From Tissierellia bacterium (lineage in GTDB: Bacteria; Bacillota; Clostridia; Tissierellales; Sedimentibacteraceae): 16,696 bases of DNA. This document shows, piece by piece, positions 13,327-16,696 of this stretch. The number at the start of each line of letters is the position of its first letter. Position 1 is the first letter of the stretch. The stretch lies in assembly GCA_028700795.1 (NCBI GenBank), contig JAQVRY010000030.1, positions 1 through 16,696 on the forward strand. Reading direction: 5' to 3'. Below the pieces are notes generated by a model. It made no database searches. It had not been told where the DNA came from and saw only the letters and a list, made by a program, of their open reading frames with translations. The position numbers and the translations under genes are program-made.

Positions 13327-14612
13327 TAAAACAACACCTCCTGTTCTTCATCAATTATATTAGACTCAATTGTAACGGTTATTCCCATATCAGTTAAAGT
13401 TTTAAAAAACCTTCTTTGTATTTCAGTACTTGCAAATGCCGAAGTAAAACTGATTCTAAGTGTATTTTCAAAAGAGTTTACACAAGCTTGTATTTTGTCT
13501 GTACTTACAAATACATCAAAAGAATATATAAAAGGTTTAATATCATCAGGCATGTTGATAATCCCCACATTGGACAATGTTGAAGTATAGCTTCTGTCAG
13601 CAATTGCATAAGCAGTCTTTAAAATAAGATTTTTAATTATCAGCGGTATGACCCTCAAAATATAATTATGCTCTAAAGATGCCAACTTGTTGATTCTTCT
13701 TGCCATGATTTCAGGTGTTATATTTTCTTTAAACTCTTTCTTTAAAGCATCTATTACTTCTGCTAAATCATCGCTTCCCTTTGAAAAATCATAATCAACA
13801 TTTACCACTCCAAAAAAATTACGAGCTGTCTGCGATGAGTAATAGTTCCTTAGATTTACAGGAATGCTTAATACAACAGGTTTACTTTTTAATCTTGAGG
13901 GAATTTCTTCATTTATGGCACACATTAAAATTGCCGCTAAAAAAATTGTCAAAGAAGTTTTGTATTCCTTAACCTTATGTAACATTTCATCAACGGGAAT
14001 CACACCTTCAATTATTCTGATACGGTATTCCGGTATCTTCGCACCCTTTATTTTATATGCTCTAATTCTCTTTTTTTTGTTAAAACTTTTTTCATCTTTA
14101 TAATATTTTTGAAAGCTGTCATCTAATTTTTGTGTCTTTGAAGCCTCTATATCTAAAACAGGCAATTTATCTCTTAAAGCATATTTATATTTAATAGTTA
14201 TATAATGAAAAACTAGTGTTCTGAAAAACTGCAGCGCTCCTGCTCCGTCAGCTAATGCGTGATACGCTTCAAGGCTTATGCGTTTCCTGAAATACATAAC
14301 TCTGAACAGCAATGTTTTATTGTTTTTATCATATAATGTGGAGCAGGGAGGAAGGGTTTCTTCAATAACAACTGCCTTAAAACGACTTTTTTCAAAATAA
14401 TGCCAAAAAAGTCCGCTCTTTATTACTGAATTATAAAGAGGAAATGCTTCCAAAGTAATATCAAGTGCCTGCTGAAGCACCTGAGGGTCTACTGAATCAA
14501 ATAATTCACATGCAAACCTGAATACTTTTGTATCACTTTTTTTGCTGTTTGCAGGAAATATTTTAGCTGCATTATCTAATTTACTCCATTCGGATACTTT
14601 TTTATTTTTCAA
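13326..14612 (-). CDS. Condensation-fold acyltransferase (alcohol acetyltransferase-like)
   Basis: A 428-residue protein of the chloramphenicol-acetyltransferase/condensation superfamily. The catalytic HxxxD is present as H118-A-L-A-D122-G in EAYHALADGAGA. The N-terminal DNAAKIFP segment and central ARNFFGVVNVDYDF region fit AATase/PapA-type enzymes that transfer acyl groups from CoA or a carrier to a hydroxyl or amine. The substrate is not deducible. The start is TTG (14612-14610), placed directly after the hydrolase stop codon, with GAGGTG 6 bases upstream inside the hydrolase gene. Together with the 1-base overlap to the next gene this makes a tight operon. The pairing with an esterase suggests that making and cleaving an ester are linked. 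Confidence 0.75.
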   Translation of the reverse strand: MKNKKVSEWSKLDNAAKIFPANSKKSDTKVFRFACELFDSVDPQVLQQALDITLEAFPLYNSVIKSGLFWHYFEKSRFKAVVIEETLPPCSTLYDKNNKTLLFRVMYFRKRISLEAYHALADGAGALQFFRTLVFHYITIKYKYALRDKLPVLDIEASKTQKLDDSFQKYYKDEKSFNKKKRIRAYKIKGAKIPEYRIRIIEGVIPVDEMLHKVKEYKTSLTIFLAAILMCAINEEIPSRLKSKPVVLSIPVNLRNYYSSQTARNFFGVVNVDYDFSKGSDDLAEVIDALKKEFKENITPEIMARRINKLASLEHNYILRVIPLIIKNLILKTAYAIADRSYTSTLSNVGIINMPDDIKPFIYSFDVFVSTDKIQACVNSFENTLRISFTSAFASTEIQRRFFKTLTDMGITVTIESNIIDEEQEVLF

Positions 14613-15530
14613 TTAATTCACCTCATAAAGAAAACGATTAATTATATTATAGCATAATTTTACCTGAGGAAATCTAGGCGGAAGTGCAAAAAATCCGTGA
14701 AGAGCATCTTTTATCCTATATATTTCAACATAATTCCCTGCTTCCCTCAGTTTTTTACCATACTCTTCACCTTCATCACGCAAGGGGTCGTATTCTGCGG
14801 TTATAATTAATGTTTTTGGCTGCTTGGATAAATCCTTCGAAAGCAAAGGTGCAAAATAGGGACTGTATATATCATCTTCCTTAGATTTATATAATTCCAT
14901 GTAGTCTCTTATTCTCTTTGAAGTAAGAAGATAATCAGTTCCATTTTCTATAACAGACTTGAATGGGGAATTATCCGTGTGGTCATTGTATGTTGACGGA
15001 TAAATCAATATTTGTTTATCAATCTTGAATTCTTTTCTATCGCTCGCCAACAAAGATAAGGCTGCCGCCAAATTGCCTCCGGCACTGTCTCCTATCAATA
15101 TAAGTTCTTTATTATTAATTTCATCATTTGTTATAAATGCTTTTGCTGCTTCATAGCAATCCTCTAAGCCTTTGGGAAAGGGGTTCTCAGGTGCCAGCCT
15201 GTAATCAACGGACACAACCTTATGATTTGTCAGTCTCGCCATATTTGTACAAACTTTGTTGTAACTGTCAATATTGCCTGTTACCCATCCACCGCCGTGA
15301 AAAAATAAAAGAACTGGACAATCAGAATCCACTTCGGGAGAATATGCCCGAACAGGAATGTTATGATTTTTTGAACCTATTTGAAAATCCCATGTTTTGA
15401 ACAAAGGTTTTAAAATATGCCTTCGCGTTAAATTTACAAAATTCCTGTGACGCTGCAAATTTTCTTTTATATCATATTCATTATAGGACAGAGCTTTAAG
15501 TGCAGCTCTTACAACCTTATTAATCGCCAT
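14613..15530 (-). CDS. Alpha/beta hydrolase, hormone-sensitive lipase/acetyl esterase family
   Basis: The 305-residue enzyme has the HSL-family oxyanion motif HGGGW (78-82) and the nucleophile elbow GDSAGG with Ser149; Asp248 (EYDPLRDEG) and His278 (LHGFF) complete the triad. DYRLAPENPFP (109-119) is also typical. No signal peptide is visible, so it is probably a cytoplasmic carboxylesterase for short acyl esters. It is the first gene of the four-gene operon and has its own promoter (15584-15556). The ATG at 15530 follows GAGAGGG. Its last codons carry the ribosome site of the acyltransferase gene. The natural ester is unknown; the neighbour's product is the natural guess. Confidence 0.9.
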   Translation of the reverse strand: MAINKVVRAALKALSYNEYDIKENLQRHRNFVNLTRRHILKPLFKTWDFQIGSKNHNIPVRAYSPEVDSDCPVLLFFHGGGWVTGNIDSYNKVCTNMARLTNHKVVSVDYRLAPENPFPKGLEDCYEAAKAFITNDEINNKELILIGDSAGGNLAAALSLLASDRKEFKIDKQILIYPSTYNDHTDNSPFKSVIENGTDYLLTSKRIRDYMELYKSKEDDIYSPYFAPLLSKDLSKQPKTLIITAEYDPLRDEGEEYGKKLREAGNYVEIYRIKDALHGFFALPPRFPQVKLCYNIINRFLYEVN

Positions 15531-15555
15531 AATTCCCTCTCAATTATTTTACACT

Positions 15556-15584
15556 ATTATATATATAATTATTAAATGTGTCTA
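15556..15584 (-). promoter_or_regulatory. Promoter of the hydrolase/acyltransferase operon
   Basis: On the minus strand TAGACA (15584-15579), a 17-base spacer and a perfect TATAAT (15561-15556) lie about 26 bases upstream of the hydrolase ATG, giving a very short leader. It diverges from the rubredoxin promoter some 50 bases away. Confidence 0.75.
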
Positions 15585-15635
15585 CCAAAATGTATGTATT
15601 ATTTGCTCCTTTAAAAAAGAATCAAAAGAATCATA

Positions 15636-15663
15636 TTGACATTTAGATAATATCGTTTAAAAT
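15636..15663 (+). promoter_or_regulatory. Rubredoxin promoter
   Basis: A perfect TTGACA (15636-15641), a 16-base spacer and TAAAAT (15658-15663) predict a start near 15670, about 29 bases before the rubredoxin ATG. Confidence 0.7.
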
Positions 15664-15698
15664 ATTATATAAGTTACATAAATTTGAAGGAGGATACT

Positions 15699-15857
15699 AT
15701 GCAAAAATATGTTTGTAATGCATGCGGTTATGTTTATGATCCGGCTGAAGGAGATCCTGATAACGGCATAGCTCCCGGCACTTCATTTGAAGATCTTCCG
15801 GATGACTGGGTATGCCCATTGTGTGGAGTTGGTAAGGACGAATTTTCACCTGATTAA
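15699..15857 (+). CDS. Rubredoxin
   Basis: A 52-residue protein beginning MQKYVCNACGYVYDPAEGDP. The iron is held by C6xxC9 and C39xxC42 (VCPLCG), and the core aromatic residues (Tyr11, Tyr13, Phe30, Trp37) are in place, as is FEDLPDDWVCPLCG. Rubredoxins are small cytoplasmic one-electron carriers; in anaerobes they serve oxygen and peroxide reductases such as rubrerythrin. No such partner is encoded in the window. GGAGG lies just before the ATG and a strong terminator just after the stop, so the gene stands alone. Confidence 0.97.
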   Translation: MQKYVCNACGYVYDPAEGDPDNGIAPGTSFEDLPDDWVCPLCGVGKDEFSPD

Positions 15858-15862
15858 AGGCT

Positions 15863-15894
15863 AAAAAAAATGGCGAGCAGTCGCCATTTTTTTT
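15863..15894. terminator. Bidirectional intrinsic terminator after rubredoxin
   Basis: TGGCGA (15871-15876) and TCGCCA (15881-15886) pair around GCAG. The stem is flanked by eight A on the left and eight T on the right, so it works on either strand. It can end the rubredoxin transcript and that of the convergent lipoprotein gene. Confidence 0.95.
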
Positions 15895-15946
15895 ATGATT
15901 ATGAGTCTTGTTTTGCTACAGAAGATACCATTCATAACAACATATT

Positions 15947-16432
15947 TTATTCCGGTTTAGACGCGGTAATTGATGCAGTGCTGTCACCTGTACTATAGGA
16001 TGCCATAATACTTATGTCATCTTCATTTTTCCCCATATAAGATATTGTATCTTCACTTTTTGCCTCGTAAGATTCTTGAGTGAATTTCCCCTTAATTTCT
16101 TCATAATAATCCATGAAGTCATCTGCTTTTACATCTTCAATTATTACTAATAAATATGCTTCACTATTCATCACACTTACTATATTCCCCTTTTTAAACT
16201 CAGGAATCTTATCGGAAATTCCGGAATTAGGCCATTCTGTAGAGCCAAATGTGACATCACCCTCGTCAGTCTTTATTGTTACCTCATCGCCGTCTATGTC
16301 TATATCTGCATCTCCTATAGCCTGTTCTATAATCTTTTCTGCAATTTTGTCTTCCATTTTTTGTTTTGCATTACAACCGGTGATTAATGTTAGCAAAATA
16401 ATTATTATAAGAATAAAATATACCTTTTTCAT
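15947..16432 (-). CDS. Lipoprotein of unknown function
   Basis: The 161-residue protein has a lipoprotein signal ending LITGC, with Cys20 as the lipidated residue. It is acidic overall. A short segment DIDGDEVTIKTDEGDVTFGS (about 59-78) reads like beta-strands with turns. A globular part with FKKGNIVSVMNSEAYLLVII and a C-terminal SISTGDST-like serine/threonine-rich end follow. I recognise no named family and no catalytic motif. The ATG follows a GGGGG ribosome site by 7 bases. It is transcribed alone from a promoter whose -35 touches a 21-base palindrome, and shares a bidirectional terminator with rubredoxin. Confidence 0.8.
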   Translation of the reverse strand: MKKVYFILIIIILLTLITGCNAKQKMEDKIAEKIIEQAIGDADIDIDGDEVTIKTDEGDVTFGSTEWPNSGISDKIPEFKKGNIVSVMNSEAYLLVIIEDVKADDFMDYYEEIKGKFTQESYEAKSEDTISYMGKNEDDISIMASYSTGDSTASITASKPE

Positions 16433-16458
16433 TTTGTACCCCCTTGTATTTTGTTATC

Positions 16459-16486
16459 ATTATACAATTCTTTATAATAATTGTAA
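16459..16486 (-). promoter_or_regulatory. Promoter of the lipoprotein gene
   Basis: On the minus strand TTACAA (16486-16481), a 16-base spacer and a perfect TATAAT (16464-16459) lie about 27 bases before the ATG. Confidence 0.7.
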
Positions 16487-16504
16487 TCACCCTAAGGGTG
16501 ATTA
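16484..16504. promoter_or_regulatory. 21-bp palindrome touching the -35 box, candidate operator
   Basis: TAATCACCCT and AGGGTGATTA are perfect 10-base inverted arms around a single base. The right half sits just upstream of, and the left end overlaps, the -35 of the lipoprotein promoter. The one-base centre makes an RNA hairpin unlikely and favours a dimeric regulator binding DNA. The regulator is unknown; the site could also serve the divergent gene at 16609. Confidence 0.5.
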
Positions 16505-16551
16505 TTTTTAAAAAATCAGTATGAAATAAGGGTTATTTATATGGATTTTAC

Positions 16552-16580
16552 TTGGAAGTAGATTTTAAATATGATATAAT
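16552..16580 (+). promoter_or_regulatory. Promoter of the right-edge lipoprotein gene
   Basis: TTGGAA (16552-16557), a 17-base spacer and a perfect TATAAT (16575-16580) lie about 28 bases upstream of the ATG at 16609. Confidence 0.65.
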
Positions 16581-16608
16581 AAAGAAAAACGTTTTTTGGA
16601 GCGTTGTT

Positions 16609-16696
16609 ATGAAAAAATTTGTTGTATGTATATTGATTTTTACTATACTCTTAACAGGATGTAAAAGTAATGAACTGCTAAGTGCAAAGAACCCCG
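16609..16696 (+). CDS. Lipoprotein, N-terminal fragment (runs off the window)
   Basis: Only 29 codons are visible, starting MKKFVVCILIFTILLTGC, a complete lipoprotein signal with the lipidated Cys18, followed by KSNELLSAKNP. GGAG lies 7 bases before the ATG. The stretch after the cysteine resembles the start of some ABC-transporter solute-binding proteins, but it is too short to assign. Divergent from the other lipoprotein gene. Confidence 0.8.
   Translation, partial: MKKFVVCILIFTILLTGCKSNELLSAKNP

Overview
This AT-rich window with strong AGGAGG-type ribosome sites, -35/-10 promoters, a proline T-box leader and genes such as veg and ispE comes from a low-GC Gram-positive bacterium. A lactate-dehydrogenase-type operon with electron-transfer flavoproteins (one carrying an N-terminal ferredoxin domain), a rubredoxin and several lipoproteins suggest an anaerobic, fermentative Clostridia/Tissierellia-like organism. 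I cannot name the species.

Layout. At the left edge is the 5' end of proS (minus), under a T-box leader and a good promoter. A non-coding stretch (about 420-812) then holds a nested palindromic repeat: two sets of inverted arms enclose four hairpin units with different stems but similar loops. Next come an exported, LysM-anchored 5'-nucleotidase (plus), a membrane-anchored metallophosphoesterase and veg (both minus), a CorA-type transporter with an unusual leader (plus), ispE and a thioredoxin-fold lipoprotein (plus). In Bacillus subtilis veg lies just upstream of ispE. Here the two are still close, but veg is inverted and corA lies between them.

The centre (7003-11764, minus) reads, in transcription order, ltaE, an FAD-linked 2-hydroxyacid dehydrogenase, etfB and etfA. 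The last three overlap by 4 and 1 bases and look like the LctD/LctB/LctC lactate dehydrogenase-Etf complex of acetogens. GC-rich repeats flank ltaE, and beside it lies a 3' fragment of folD whose 5' part is missing. A second minus-strand operon (12091-15530) encodes an alpha/beta hydrolase, a condensation-fold acyltransferase, a zinc-ribbon membrane protein and a GNAT acetyltransferase. The right end carries a small rubredoxin gene (plus) with a bidirectional terminator, a lipoprotein gene (minus) whose promoter abuts a palindrome, and the start of another lipoprotein gene (plus).

The strongest candidates for something new are the corA leader (a 22-codon ORF overlapping two mutually exclusive hairpins, one reaching into the corA Shine-Dalgarno), the hairpin array at 505-726 with compensated stem changes, and the hydrolase/acyltransferase/zinc-ribbon/GNAT operon, whose substrate is unknown.
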